A stretch of DNA of 64,000 nucleotides from Alphaproteobacteria bacterium SO-S41 (GCA_019670725.1 AP024629.1:3410001-3474000), one strand, 5' to 3'. Positions 45,982 through 54,479 are shown, counted from the stretch's first letter. Notes: generated from the letters alone by a model not told the origin. Numbers and translations: made by a program.

Positions 45982-47139
45982 TCAAAACCCCCGGCCGCGG
46001 CCTTCGATGGGCCAGATCGCGACCAGCGTGTCGCCTTCCACGACATGCAGCGCGTCGTGCAGGTTCACGGTCGGATCGCAATGCGGCACGACGCAGGCGA
46101 GGACATCGCCGACATTGGGGCGGTCCTCGGCTTTCTCGCACAGCACGCCGCCCTGCTCGTCGCCGAAGAAGAAATACGACGCGCTCGGCCCCGCGCCGGA
46201 CGCTAACTTCGGCGGCCCGGCATCGCAGGCGAAGGATTTCAGCCCCGCATCCGTCGTCGCGAGCTGCGGCATCGCGGCGGAGATCACCGTGGTCTGCACG
46301 AACAGCGAGGTCTCGAACGGCGCGCGCTCGCCGGCCTTGGTCCAGACCTCGTTATATTCGCGGTCCATGAAGACATAGGAGCCGGCCTGCAGTTCGGTGA
46401 AGACGCCGCCTGCGGGATCGATATCCACCGTCCCCGTCCCGCCGCCAGACACGATCTTCGGCGGCAGATTGCGGCGCGTGAGTTCGTCGCGCGCGGTGGC
46501 GACCAGCGTCGTCACCGCCGCCGCCTTGGCGCGACGTTCGGCGGCGTCGCCGACATGCATGATCTGCCCGGCATAGGATTGCAGCCCTTCATAGGAGAGA
46601 TGCGGATCGCCGGCGACCGCGGCGGCCAGCGCATAGGCCGGCTCGCCCGGCTGGATACCGGTGCGGTGCAGTCCCGGATCGAGATCGACCAGCACCATCA
46701 ACGGCCGTCCGCTCGCCGCGCCTGCGGCCGACAGCTTCGCGACCAACTCCGGCGAATCCACCACGACGATCAGCCCGTCGATCGCGGCGTTCAGCTTCGC
46801 CAGCCGCGTCAACGCCTGCGCCGCAACGATCGGCGCAGTGATGAGAATATTCGTGATTCCTTCGGCCGCCAGCGCCTCGGCTTCGCCGAGCTTGGCGCAG
46901 CAGACACCAACCGCGCCCGCTTCAAGCTGCAGCTTCGCCAACGTCGCGCATTTATGCGTTTTGGCGTGGGGCCGCAGGGCGATTCCCGCCGCGCGGCAAT
47001 TCTGCGCCATCAGCGCAATGTTGCGCTTCAGCACATCCAGCTCGACGACCAGCGCCGGTGTCGCGAGCCGCGCCCGCCCGCCCGCCACGCCGATGAGCGA
47101 TGCATTGATGTCGAGGGCCGGAGTCGCGCGAAAGGTCAT
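45982..47139 (-). CDS. Fold-type III PLP enzyme, D-threonine aldolase type
   Basis: 385-residue alanine-racemase-fold enzyme of the DSD1/D-threonine aldolase family. The PLP lysine is in RPHAKTHK near residue 60. The metal site near the C-terminus is HCDPTVNLHD: His-x-Asp, as in D-threonine/D-3-hydroxyaspartate aldolases, whereas D-serine dehydratases have His-x-Cys. Expected reaction: cleavage of D-3-hydroxyamino acids to glycine and an aldehyde. I used ATG 47139 (MTFRA); ATG 47154 adds five residues. A perfect 10-base-arm palindrome covers both start codons. Confidence 0.85.
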   Translation of the reverse strand: MTFRATPALDINASLIGVAGGRARLATPALVVELDVLKRNIALMAQNCRAAGIALRPHAKTHKCATLAKLQLEAGAVGVCCAKLGEAEALAAEGITNILITAPIVAAQALTRLAKLNAAIDGLIVVVDSPELVAKLSAAGAASGRPLMVLVDLDPGLHRTGIQPGEPAYALAAAVAGDPHLSYEGLQSYAGQIMHVGDAAERRAKAAAVTTLVATARDELTRRNLPPKIVSGGGTGTVDIDPAGGVFTELQAGSYVFMDREYNEVWTKAGERAPFETSLFVQTTVISAAMPQLATTDAGLKSFACDAGPPKLASGAGPSASYFFFGDEQGGVLCEKAEDRPNVGDVLACVVPHCDPTVNLHDALHVVEGDTLVAIWPIEGRGRGF

Positions 47140-47158
47140 GGCATGTTCTGCCATGACC
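47134..47158. promoter_or_regulatory. 25-base palindrome over the PLP enzyme start codons
   Basis: GGTCATGGCA (47134-47143), spacer TGTTC, TGCCATGACC (47149-47158): perfect arms. It contains both candidate start ATGs of the downstream gene. In mRNA it would form a hairpin sequestering the start; on DNA it would fit a dimeric repressor. No regulator gene is adjacent. Confidence 0.5.
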
Positions 47159-47222
47159 TCGCGTTCACGGACAAGAAGACGGCCCGCTGCTCGCGCAAGC
47201 GGACCGCCTCCCCCCGGCTTGT

Positions 47223-47804
47223 TTAGTTCATCTTGTGCGGGGCCGTTTCGCCGCCGCTCAGCGCCTTGGCCTGCTCAAGATGGGCTTCGACGGTCTTGGC
47301 CGACTCGGTCGCAAAGGCCTTGAACTCCTCGCGGTCGCCCGACTTCGCAAACGCCTTGTGCAACTCGAGCGCCTTGGTATGCGCATCGACCTGCTGCGCC
47401 AGATAGGTGGCGTTAAAGGTCGCGTCGTCCGCATTCTTCAGCGCGTCGATCATGCCTTCATGCGTCTTGTCGAGCGAATCCGGCAGGTCGCCTTGAGCTT
47501 GGTCGACGAGAACCTTCAGCTTCGCCGCATTCGCGGTGTGATCGGCAATGATCATCTTCGCAAACGCCTTGACGTCCTCCGACGTGCTGCGCTCCCAGGC
47601 GACATTGGCCGCTTCGATCTCGTACATATTCGCGATCGCGACCTCATTGGCATAGGCCGTCGAGGTCTCCGCGGCCATGGCGGCAACCGCCTTCTCCGCC
47701 GGCTCGACAGCCTCGACGGGCGTCGGCGCCGCCGTCTCGGCATAGGCAAGCGGCATGGCGGCGCTGCTGAGGAAGGCGGCGAGAATCAGTGAATGGGTTT
47801 TCAT
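47223..47804 (-). CDS. DUF4142 secreted protein
   Basis: 193-residue periplasmic protein with signal peptide MKTHSLILAAFLSSAAMPLAYA. A DUF4142 four-helix ferritin-like bundle follows: ANEVAIANMYEIEAANVAWERSTSEDVKAFAKMIIADHTANAAKLK, then a second helix pair with DATFNATYLAQQVDAHTKALELHKAFAKSG and ESAKTVEAHLEQAK. The metal-ligand His residues seen in some members (for example in ADHT and DAHT) are present. Function is unknown; DUF4142 proteins are linked to stress and envelope biology. Monocistronic, 84 bases from the PLP enzyme gene. Confidence 0.85.
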   Translation of the reverse strand: MKTHSLILAAFLSSAAMPLAYAETAAPTPVEAVEPAEKAVAAMAAETSTAYANEVAIANMYEIEAANVAWERSTSEDVKAFAKMIIADHTANAAKLKVLVDQAQGDLPDSLDKTHEGMIDALKNADDATFNATYLAQQVDAHTKALELHKAFAKSGDREEFKAFATESAKTVEAHLEQAKALSGGETAPHKMN

Positions 47805-47906
47805 GGGAATCCTCCGGTTTGGCGGGAACGGCTACGACCGCAACGCGGCAAAGCACGCCGCTCCCTCATGAGGAGGAAACGTCCATCCCCCGGCGGGGTT
47901 CCGGAT

Positions 47907-49055
47907 TCAGCTCAAGAAAGCCGCCCGCCCCGCAATCCCGGTAATCCGCGGCCGATACTCCGAATCGTCATAGAGCGAGGCGACATCCACCTGCCGCGCG
48001 CCGTGGGCCGGCGTGTCGGCGGGCAGCGCGACATAGCGCCCACCCTGCACCGCGCAGAACTTGCCGAACTGGCGCGCCGCGATCAGCTCCACCGCGAAGG
48101 TTGCATAGGCATTCGCCAGCATCCGGTCGAACGAATCCGGCGGGCCGGAGCGCATCATATAGGCGAGCCGCTGGACGATCGTGTCGAGTCCGGTGCGCGA
48201 CTTGATCTCCTCGCCCAGCACCTCGCCGATCCCGCCGAGGCGGCGGCGGCCATAGGCATCGGGCGCGCCGTGCTCGATCTCCTCGCCGCCAACCAGCTTC
48301 GCGCCCTCCGCCGCGACCACCACCGCATAGCGTGAGGGATTGGCGCGCCAGTCGCCGGCAATCAGTTCGGCGAGCCGCGCGGGATCGACCGGCGTCTCGG
48401 CGATCAGCGTGCGATCGGCATCGGCAAGCAGGCCCGCCAGCAGCGCGGTCTCGCCCGAGCGGCGGCCGAACAGCTCCACGACCAGCACGCGCTCATGACT
48501 GCCCGCCGTGGTGCGCAGCGCCGTGATGGCATCGACCGAGCGGGTGATCGCGGTCGAGAAGCCGATGCAGACATCGGTGCCGTGGACGTCGTTGTCCATC
48601 GTCTTGGCGAAGGTGACGATGGGCACGCCCTCCTTCGCCAGCCGCGCGCCGAAGCGCAGCGTGCCGTCGCCGCCGATGGCGATCAGCGCATCGATCCCCA
48701 GCGCCTCGATTGCCTTCAGCGCGATCGGCGTCGCGTCGATCGTCTTGGCGCCCGGCGTGGCGAAGGCGGCGTGATGCGGCGGCAAGTCGGCGATGGGCAG
48801 GCTCGCCGGATTGACCCGCGAGGTGTGCAGGATCGTGCCGCCGGTGCGGTCGATCGTCCGCACCCGTTCCGGCGTCAGCGTGGTCAGCCACGCGGCGGTA
48901 CCGGGATCGTCGGCATCGAGGCGCAGCAGCGCCTCCCACCCGCGCCGCAGCCCCTGCACCGTCCACCCGCGCAGCGTCGCCTCGCGCACCACGGTCTTGA
49001 TCGCCACGTTCAGCCCGGGCACGTCACCGCCGCCGGTCAGCAATCCGATACGCAT
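47907..49055 (-). CDS. 6-phosphofructokinase
   Basis: 382-residue kinase phosphorylating fructose-6-P. The N-terminus MRIGLLTGGGDVPGLNVAIK carries the nucleotide-binding loop. The phosphate-donor region reads GGDGTL, with Gly at the position that is Asp in many PPi enzymes. It is followed by AKTMDNDVHGTD, where Lys precedes TMDND. This Gly/Lys combination is ambiguous between ATP and PPi use. ELFGRRSGETALL near 205 matches the sugar-phosphate site. Divergent from the DUF4344 gene; monocistronic. Confidence 0.9.
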   Translation of the reverse strand: MRIGLLTGGGDVPGLNVAIKTVVREATLRGWTVQGLRRGWEALLRLDADDPGTAAWLTTLTPERVRTIDRTGGTILHTSRVNPASLPIADLPPHHAAFATPGAKTIDATPIALKAIEALGIDALIAIGGDGTLRFGARLAKEGVPIVTFAKTMDNDVHGTDVCIGFSTAITRSVDAITALRTTAGSHERVLVVELFGRRSGETALLAGLLADADRTLIAETPVDPARLAELIAGDWRANPSRYAVVVAAEGAKLVGGEEIEHGAPDAYGRRRLGGIGEVLGEEIKSRTGLDTIVQRLAYMMRSGPPDSFDRMLANAYATFAVELIAARQFGKFCAVQGGRYVALPADTPAHGARQVDVASLYDDSEYRPRITGIAGRAAFLS

Positions 49056-49188
49056 GCGTCCTCCTTGCGTGGCCGGCCATCATGCCATCGAAGCGACGCC
49101 GGTTAACAGGCCGCATGGCCGCTACACGCAGGACGTGCTTTATGCGGCGACGCGGCCGGGGGGCGGTCTGAGCGGAACAGGGATCACC

Positions 49189-50145
49189 ATGGTTTGGTTG
49201 CTACGGGCGTTGCTGACGGTCACCCTGGCGTGGCCGGTGCTGGGACATACCGCGTTCGCTGAAGATTCCGAGCCCGATGTCACCGACGAGGATATCGAGG
49301 AGATCGATGCCGCCGCGGCCGACCAGTCCGCCGCCTCGCCCTACGAGATCGCGCGCGAGAAGGGCGTGAAGGCTTGGACGACCCCGCCGGGCGCCAAGGC
49401 GACGCCCGAGGAGATCGACGATCACGTGCTCTACGTCCTCGGCAACGTCACCAACACGATGTTCCACGAATTCGCGCACGGCCTGGTGTCCGAACTGGAG
49501 CTCCCGGTGCTCGGCAAGGAGGAGGACGCGGTCGACGCCTTCGCCAATGTCGTCATGGTCAATCACGACGACGACCCGGCGCTCGACGCGATGATGGTCG
49601 CGGTCGCCGACGACTATTTCACCGCCGGCCAGTACGAGGACGGCAACAGCGCCGATATGCAGATGGACGAGCACTCGATGAGCGCCCAGCGCGCCTTCAG
49701 CGTCATCTGCATCCTGGTCGGCGCCGATCCCGAGAAGTTCAAGCAGGCGGCCGATAATGCCGGCATGTCGCCCGAGCGCCAGGCGTCCTGTTCGGCAGAT
49801 TACGAGCAGGCGGCCGGCGCCTGGGACAAGATGCTGTCGGACCACTATGTGAAGGACGGCGAGAAATCGACCTCCAAGATCACCGTCGTCTACGGCAAGC
49901 CCGCCAAGGGCCAGGAGGCGATCGCCAAGCTGGTCAAGGAGTCCGGCATCGTCGAAGCGGTTTCGGAGCAGATGATCGGTCTCATCAAATTCCCCAACCC
50001 CATCAAGGTGAAGGTCGAGGCCTGCGACGACGACAACGCGTTCTGGAGTCCGGAGGATCGCTCGGTGACGCTCTGCTATGAACTCGCGCAGGGCTATCTC
50101 AACAATTCGCTGGGAATCGAGCCGGACGACAGCGGCGAGGAATAG
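49189..50145 (+). CDS. DUF4344 putative metallopeptidase (HExxH copy)
   Basis: 318-residue secreted protein. A signal peptide (MVWLLRALLTVTLAWPVLGHTAFA, cut near 24) is followed by an acidic linker. The zinc motif MFHEFAHGL (H93-E94-x-x-H97) leads into ELELPVLGKEEDAVDAFANVVM, with a further acidic ligand in KEED. This is the pattern of DUF4344 putative metallopeptidases. Two CSADYEQA/CYELAQGY-type Cys residues near the C-terminal third may form disulfides. The downstream gene is a paralogue. ATG 49189 has CAGGG upstream. Biological role unknown. Confidence 0.82.
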   Translation: MVWLLRALLTVTLAWPVLGHTAFAEDSEPDVTDEDIEEIDAAAADQSAASPYEIAREKGVKAWTTPPGAKATPEEIDDHVLYVLGNVTNTMFHEFAHGLVSELELPVLGKEEDAVDAFANVVMVNHDDDPALDAMMVAVADDYFTAGQYEDGNSADMQMDEHSMSAQRAFSVICILVGADPEKFKQAADNAGMSPERQASCSADYEQAAGAWDKMLSDHYVKDGEKSTSKITVVYGKPAKGQEAIAKLVKESGIVEAVSEQMIGLIKFPNPIKVKVEACDDDNAFWSPEDRSVTLCYELAQGYLNNSLGIEPDDSGEE

Positions 50146-50260
50146 CCGCCGTCGCGCCCGCAAAGCCTCAATCGTAACGGTCCTCTACACCTCGTTTTCA
50201 CCAGTTTGACGCAAGGTACGGACAGATGGGCCTGCGCCCGGCTGAACGAGGGCGTATCCC

Positions 50261-51154
50261 GTGATCGGAAAATTCAGGGCCGCCGCGCTTGCGCTCGCCG
50301 TGCTGACGCCGCCCGCCGCGTCGGCGGAACTGCCGCCCTCGCCCTTCAAGGACGCCTATATCGAGGGCGCCGCCTATCTCCGCACCGTCATGCCGCCCGG
50401 CGAAGGCACCCGGCTCGAAGGCGCCGCGCTCTATCTCCTCGGCAATATCGCGGCGACGCTCTTCCACGATTTCGGCCACGCGCTGAAGAGCGAGCTGCAA
50501 CTCCCCATCGTCGCGGCGCATGAAAGCGCGGCGGATTCCTTCGCCCATGTCGTCATGGTCGCCCGCGTCGACGATCCCGCGCTCGACCTCATGGTCCGCA
50601 CCGTCGCCGAGAGCTATTTCATCGACGGTCGGCTGCGCGAGACCGACCCGCTCGCCGACAACGCGCTCGGCGCCCATGCGATGAGCGACCACCGCGCCCA
50701 TGCCGTCATCTGCATGCTGGTCGGCTCCGACCCCCTGCTCTTCAAGGCCTCCGCCGACCGCGCCGCGATGACGCCGGAGGTCCGCGCCGCCTGCAAGGCC
50801 GAGTATGCCGACAGCCTCGCCGCCTGGGGCTACTTGCTGCAGCCCCATCTCCTCGGCGACACCGACGAGGGCGGCGGCGCCTTCACCATCGCCTATGACC
50901 CGCCCCAGCCCGGCTTCGAGGCGATCGCGAAATTCCTCCAGGCCTCCGGCATCGTCGAGGCGGCGGCCGGCGAATTGCAGGGCATGATCCGCCTGCCCCA
51001 CGACCTCAATCTGCGCATCGCCAATTGCGGCAAGGCCGAAGCGTCGTGGCAACCCAGGACGCGCACCATCGTCTTTTGCTACGAGACCGCGCTCGCCTAT
51101 TCGCAGACCGCCATGGACCTCACCGAGGCGACGCTCGCGACCTCCGCGCCCTGA
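50261..51154 (+). CDS. DUF4344 metallopeptidase-like protein (HDxxH copy)
   Basis: 297-residue paralogue of the upstream protein, with signal peptide MIGKFRAAALALAVLTPPAASA. The zinc motif reads HDFGH at residues 69-73: both His are kept but the catalytic Glu is replaced by Asp. LPIVAAHESAADSFAHVVM follows with the acidic ligand Glu. Conserved Cys spacing (ICMLVGSD, RAACKAEY, IANCGKAEASW, FCYETALAYS) matches copy 1. Whether Asp supports catalysis is unknown; it may be a regulatory or inhibitor subunit. GTG start. Intergenic gap to copy 1 is 115 bases; 48 bases to the deacetylase gene. Confidence 0.8.
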   Translation: MIGKFRAAALALAVLTPPAASAELPPSPFKDAYIEGAAYLRTVMPPGEGTRLEGAALYLLGNIAATLFHDFGHALKSELQLPIVAAHESAADSFAHVVMVARVDDPALDLMVRTVAESYFIDGRLRETDPLADNALGAHAMSDHRAHAVICMLVGSDPLLFKASADRAAMTPEVRAACKAEYADSLAAWGYLLQPHLLGDTDEGGGAFTIAYDPPQPGFEAIAKFLQASGIVEAAAGELQGMIRLPHDLNLRIANCGKAEASWQPRTRTIVFCYETALAYSQTAMDLTEATLATSAP

Positions 51155-51202
51155 CCAGATTTTTCTCCCGCGAATCGGCGTTCCGTGCACTGATGAGCGG
51201 CG

Positions 51203-52234
51203 ATGAAGACGGTCTATAGCCCCCTCCATCTCAGCCATGCGCACGCCCACGAGTTCGAGGGTGGCCAGTTGATTGCGGCCAAGGACGTGCCGGCGCGCGC
51301 CGAACTGGTGCTGGACGCGATCCGCGGCCGGGGCATCGGCCCCGTCCTGGCGCCGCAGCATTTCGGCAATGTCCCCATCCTCCGCGTCCACACAGCCGAG
51401 TTCATCCACGTGCTGGAACAGGCCTGGGCGCGCTGGGTCGGCAAGCACGGCTACGACAATCGCGAGGCCTTCCCCTCCGCCTGGCCCGCCCGCGGCATGG
51501 CGCCCAAGCATATCGAGGACATCGAGGCCGCACTCGGCTACTACGCTTTCGACACCGCGACGCCGATCGTCGCGGGCACCTGGACCGCCGCGCGCCACGC
51601 CGCCGACTGCGCCCTCACCGCCGCCGAGTTCGTGCTGCATGGCGAACGCGCCGCCTTCGCGCTCTGCCGCCCGCCCGGCCATCACGCGGCGGGCGACACC
51701 TATGGCGGCTATTGCTTCCTCAACAATGCCGCCATCGCCGCCCAGCACCTCACCGATCGCGGCCGCCGCGTCGCGATCCTCGATGTCGACATGCATCACG
51801 GCAACGGGACGCAGGCGATCTTCTACGGCCGCGACGATGTGCTGACCGTGTCGCTCCACGGCGATCCCGCCACCTACTATCCCCATTTCAGCGGCTTCAC
51901 CGACGAGACCGGCGAAGGCGCGGGTGAAGGCTTCAATCTCAACCTCCCGCTGCCCGCGAACACGCTCTGGCCCGCCTATGCCCAGGCGATCGAGGTTGCG
52001 GCGGAACGCATCCGCGCCTTCGCCCCCGACACGCTCGTCGTGCCGCTCGGCGTCGATACCGTGGTCGACGATCCCGCAGGCGGCTTCCGCCTGGAAGGCG
52101 CCGACTACACCCGCCTCGGCGTCGCGCTCGCGAAGCTGAAGCTGCCTACCCTCTTCACCATGGAAGGCGGCTACCGCCTCGACACGCTCGGGCCCGCCGT
52201 CGCGGATGTGCTGACGGGGTTCGAGGGGGCGTAG
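51203..52234 (+). CDS. Histone deacetylase-family protein, acetylpolyamine amidohydrolase type
   Basis: 343-residue zinc deacylase of the arginase/HDAC superfamily, cytoplasmic. The N-terminus MKTVYSPLHLSHAHAHEFEGGQLIAAKDVPARAELVLDAI and GPVLAPQHFGNVPILRVH match acetylpolyamine amidohydrolases. Catalytic elements: RPPGHHA near 160, GYCFLNNAAIAA, and ILDVDMHHGNGTQAIFYGRDDVLTVSLHGDP, carrying the metal and charge-relay residues. It may deacetylate polyamines or small amides; proteins are less likely. Four bases before the LanC-like gene, so they are probably co-translated. Confidence 0.9.
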   Translation: MKTVYSPLHLSHAHAHEFEGGQLIAAKDVPARAELVLDAIRGRGIGPVLAPQHFGNVPILRVHTAEFIHVLEQAWARWVGKHGYDNREAFPSAWPARGMAPKHIEDIEAALGYYAFDTATPIVAGTWTAARHAADCALTAAEFVLHGERAAFALCRPPGHHAAGDTYGGYCFLNNAAIAAQHLTDRGRRVAILDVDMHHGNGTQAIFYGRDDVLTVSLHGDPATYYPHFSGFTDETGEGAGEGFNLNLPLPANTLWPAYAQAIEVAAERIRAFAPDTLVVPLGVDTVVDDPAGGFRLEGADYTRLGVALAKLKLPTLFTMEGGYRLDTLGPAVADVLTGFEGA

Positions 52235-52238
52235 GGCG

Positions 52239-53432
52239 ATGTCTCAAGCTTCGGAGCGGCACATGCCGCTCGCCGCACTTCCATGGGACGCCGCCGTCGC
52301 CGAGGCCGCCATCCAGCGCATCGCCGCCGATATCCGCGCGCGCTTCACGCCCGACGGCCTGTGGCCCATTCATCCGGCCGATGCCTCACCGCAAGACACC
52401 CAGCCCCAGACCTCGCTCTATTTCGGCGCCGCGGGCGTCATCTGGGCGCTCGACCATCTGGCCCATGAAGGCGCCATCGCGCCTGGCGAGACCTTCGCCA
52501 CTCATCTCGGCGCGATCCTGCAGCGCAACCAAGCCGAGCTGGAAACCTTCGGCCAATCGGCCCGGTCCTACCTCTTCGGCCATAGCGGCATTCTCTTCAC
52601 GCAGAACAAGATCGTGCCATCGCCAACCCTCGAGGATGCCCTGGCGGAACTCATCGCCGCCAATACCGGCGAGCCCGCCTGCGAACTGATGTGGGGCGCC
52701 CCCGGCACGATGCTGATCGCGCTCGCACTCTATCGCTCGACCGGCGCACCGCGCTGGGCGGTGCTCTATCGCAACGGGGTCAACGCGCTGGAGGCCAGTC
52801 TCACATTCGATCCCGAAATCGGCGCCGACATGTGGACCCAGCTGCTCTACGGCAAACCGGCCCGCTATCTCGGGGCCGCGCACGGCTTCGCCGGCAATGC
52901 CTTCGCGCTGATCGCCGGGCGCGACCTGATCCCGCCCGCCACCTGGGCGAAGCTCGCCGCGCGCCTCACCGCCACGATCGAAGCGACCGCCGTCCGCAAG
53001 CCGCACGGGATCAACTGGCCGGCGCATCTCGGCCCGCTCCGCGCCGGCACCGAGGACCTCACCCAGCACTGTCACGGCGCGCCGGGCATGATCAACGCGC
53101 TCAGCCATCTGGAAACGCTCGACGACAATTTGCTCACCGAGGCCGGCCACCTCGTCTGGGCAGCCGGCCCGCTCGCCAAGGGCTCGAACCTCTGCCACGG
53201 CACATCAGGCAACGGCCTCGCCTTCCTCAAGCTCTTCACCCGCGCCGGCGATCAGCTCTGGCTCGACCGCGCCCGCGCGTTCGCGATGCACGCCATCGCG
53301 CAGAGCGATGCCGAAGCCGCCCAGCTTGGCCAGCGGCGCTACTCGCTGTGGACCGGCGACGCCGGCCTCGCGTGCTTCCTCTGGGAGTGCCTCACCGAAC
53401 GCAGCCGCTTCCCGACCATGGACCTGCTCTGA
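52239..53432 (+). CDS. LanC-like (lanthionine synthetase C family) protein
   Basis: 397-residue protein with the alpha/alpha-barrel lanthionine cyclase pattern. Zinc ligands are Cys278 in HCHGAPGM, Cys319 and His320 in NLCHGTSGNG, equal in order to nisin NisC. The last helix pair with GDAGLACFLWECL is also typical. No lanthipeptide precursor, LanB dehydratase or transporter is in the window, so it resembles the stand-alone LANCL-type proteins that add thiols such as glutathione to dehydroamino acids. Start ATG 52239 just after the deacetylase stop; ATG 52263 is an alternative. Confidence 0.85.
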   Translation: MSQASERHMPLAALPWDAAVAEAAIQRIAADIRARFTPDGLWPIHPADASPQDTQPQTSLYFGAAGVIWALDHLAHEGAIAPGETFATHLGAILQRNQAELETFGQSARSYLFGHSGILFTQNKIVPSPTLEDALAELIAANTGEPACELMWGAPGTMLIALALYRSTGAPRWAVLYRNGVNALEASLTFDPEIGADMWTQLLYGKPARYLGAAHGFAGNAFALIAGRDLIPPATWAKLAARLTATIEATAVRKPHGINWPAHLGPLRAGTEDLTQHCHGAPGMINALSHLETLDDNLLTEAGHLVWAAGPLAKGSNLCHGTSGNGLAFLKLFTRAGDQLWLDRARAFAMHAIAQSDAEAAQLGQRRYSLWTGDAGLACFLWECLTERSRFPTMDLL

Positions 53433-53475
53433 CGGCGCTCGAGGGGGCGTAGAGGATTTCCTATCTCCCCCTCTC

Positions 53476-53587
53476 GTCATCCCGGGCGAGCCCGCCGAAG
53501 GCGCGCGAGACCCGGGACCTAGGGGCCTCAAGCTGCGAGCCTCGTCACCTGGGTCCCGGGTCCTCGCTTCGCTGCGCCCGGGATGAC
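53476..53587. repeat. Nested paired-hairpin repeat, family A
   Basis: Perfect 13-base outer arms GTCATCCCGGGCG (53476-53488) and CGCCCGGGATGAC (53575-53587), with inner CCCGGGACCT / CCTGGGTCCCGGG arms. It lies after the LanC-like gene and directly before the TetR-type operator at 53607. Confidence 0.8.
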
Positions 53588-53606
53588 AATGAGAGGCAAT
53601 TGACCA

Positions 53607-53634
53607 AATGACCAAAATACCGTATTTGGTCATT
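53607..53634. promoter_or_regulatory. Palindromic operator upstream of the SDR-TetR operon
   Basis: Arms AATGACCAAA (53607-53616) and TTTGGTCATT (53625-53634) are perfect, with spacer ATACCGTA. A further TGACCAAA half-site starts at 53601. It lies 24 bases before the SDR start codon and is AT-rich. A TetR regulator is encoded at the end of this operon, so auto-repression is likely; this is inference. Confidence 0.6.
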
Positions 53635-53657
53635 CAGTCATTCGGGAGGAAACCACA

Positions 53658-54479
53658 ATGGCATCGCTTACAGGCAAGACCGTCGTCGTCACCGGCGCCT
53701 CTTCGGGCATTGGCAAGTCCATCGCGCTCACCCTCGCCCGCGAAGGCGCCAGCGTATTCCTCGCGGGCCGCGACCCCGCCCGCACCAAAGCGACCGCCGA
53801 CGAGATCGTCGCCGCCGGCGGCAAGGCGACGGCCGAGGCCTTCGACGTCACCGATATCGACCGCCTTCAGGGCTTCGTCGCCAAGGCCGCCAAGGCGGGC
53901 GACGGCCTCCATGTCATGGTCAATGCCGCCGGCCTCGAATTTCCCGGTGCGCTGCTGAAGGGCGATCCCCGCCGCTGGAAGGAAGTGCTCGATACCAATG
54001 TCGTGGCGGTCGCGGTCGGCAGCCAGGCGGCGGTGAAGGCGATGCGCGCCGCCAAGTCCGAAGGCCATATCGTGACGATCTCGTCCATTGCCTCGAAGCG
54101 CGCCGATGGCGGCTTCTATTCGGCCTCCAAGATCGCCGTGAACTTCATCATGGAGACCCTGCGCGCCGAGCTGGAGAACGAGCCCATCCGCGCCGTCACC
54201 ATCCTGCCCGGCGCGGTCGGCACCAATTTCGCGCGTAACTTCCCAGCCGAGTTCGTCAACGGCTTCGCCAAGGCGGCCGGGATCGACGCCGAGGTCCGCC
54301 AAGGAGATGTCTTGCCTGACGCGGTGTTCGACACTCTGAATGAGCGGGCGGCTGCGATTCTCGCCAAACCGCAGGACATCGCGGACGCCGTTCTCTATGC
54401 CATCCAGCAGCCGATCACGCTCAACATCTCGGAAATCACCGTCCGCCCCGGCAAGAGCATCACGCTCCCGAGCGATTAA
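53658..54479 (+). CDS. Short-chain dehydrogenase/reductase
   Basis: 273-residue classical SDR. TGASSGIG is at residues 12-19, NAAGLEF near 93, the Ser of SSIASKRADGG, and YSASK holds the catalytic Tyr and Lys. The C-terminus carries an extra segment with PAEFVNGFAKAAGIDAEVRQGD before the usual ILAKPQDIADAVLYAI. GGAGG lies 5 bases before ATG 53658. NADP is suggested by AGRDPARTKA after beta2. The substrate is not known. Transcribed with the TetR gene and likely under its control. Confidence 0.9.
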   Translation: MASLTGKTVVVTGASSGIGKSIALTLAREGASVFLAGRDPARTKATADEIVAAGGKATAEAFDVTDIDRLQGFVAKAAKAGDGLHVMVNAAGLEFPGALLKGDPRRWKEVLDTNVVAVAVGSQAAVKAMRAAKSEGHIVTISSIASKRADGGFYSASKIAVNFIMETLRAELENEPIRAVTILPGAVGTNFARNFPAEFVNGFAKAAGIDAEVRQGDVLPDAVFDTLNERAAAILAKPQDIADAVLYAIQQPITLNISEITVRPGKSITLPSD

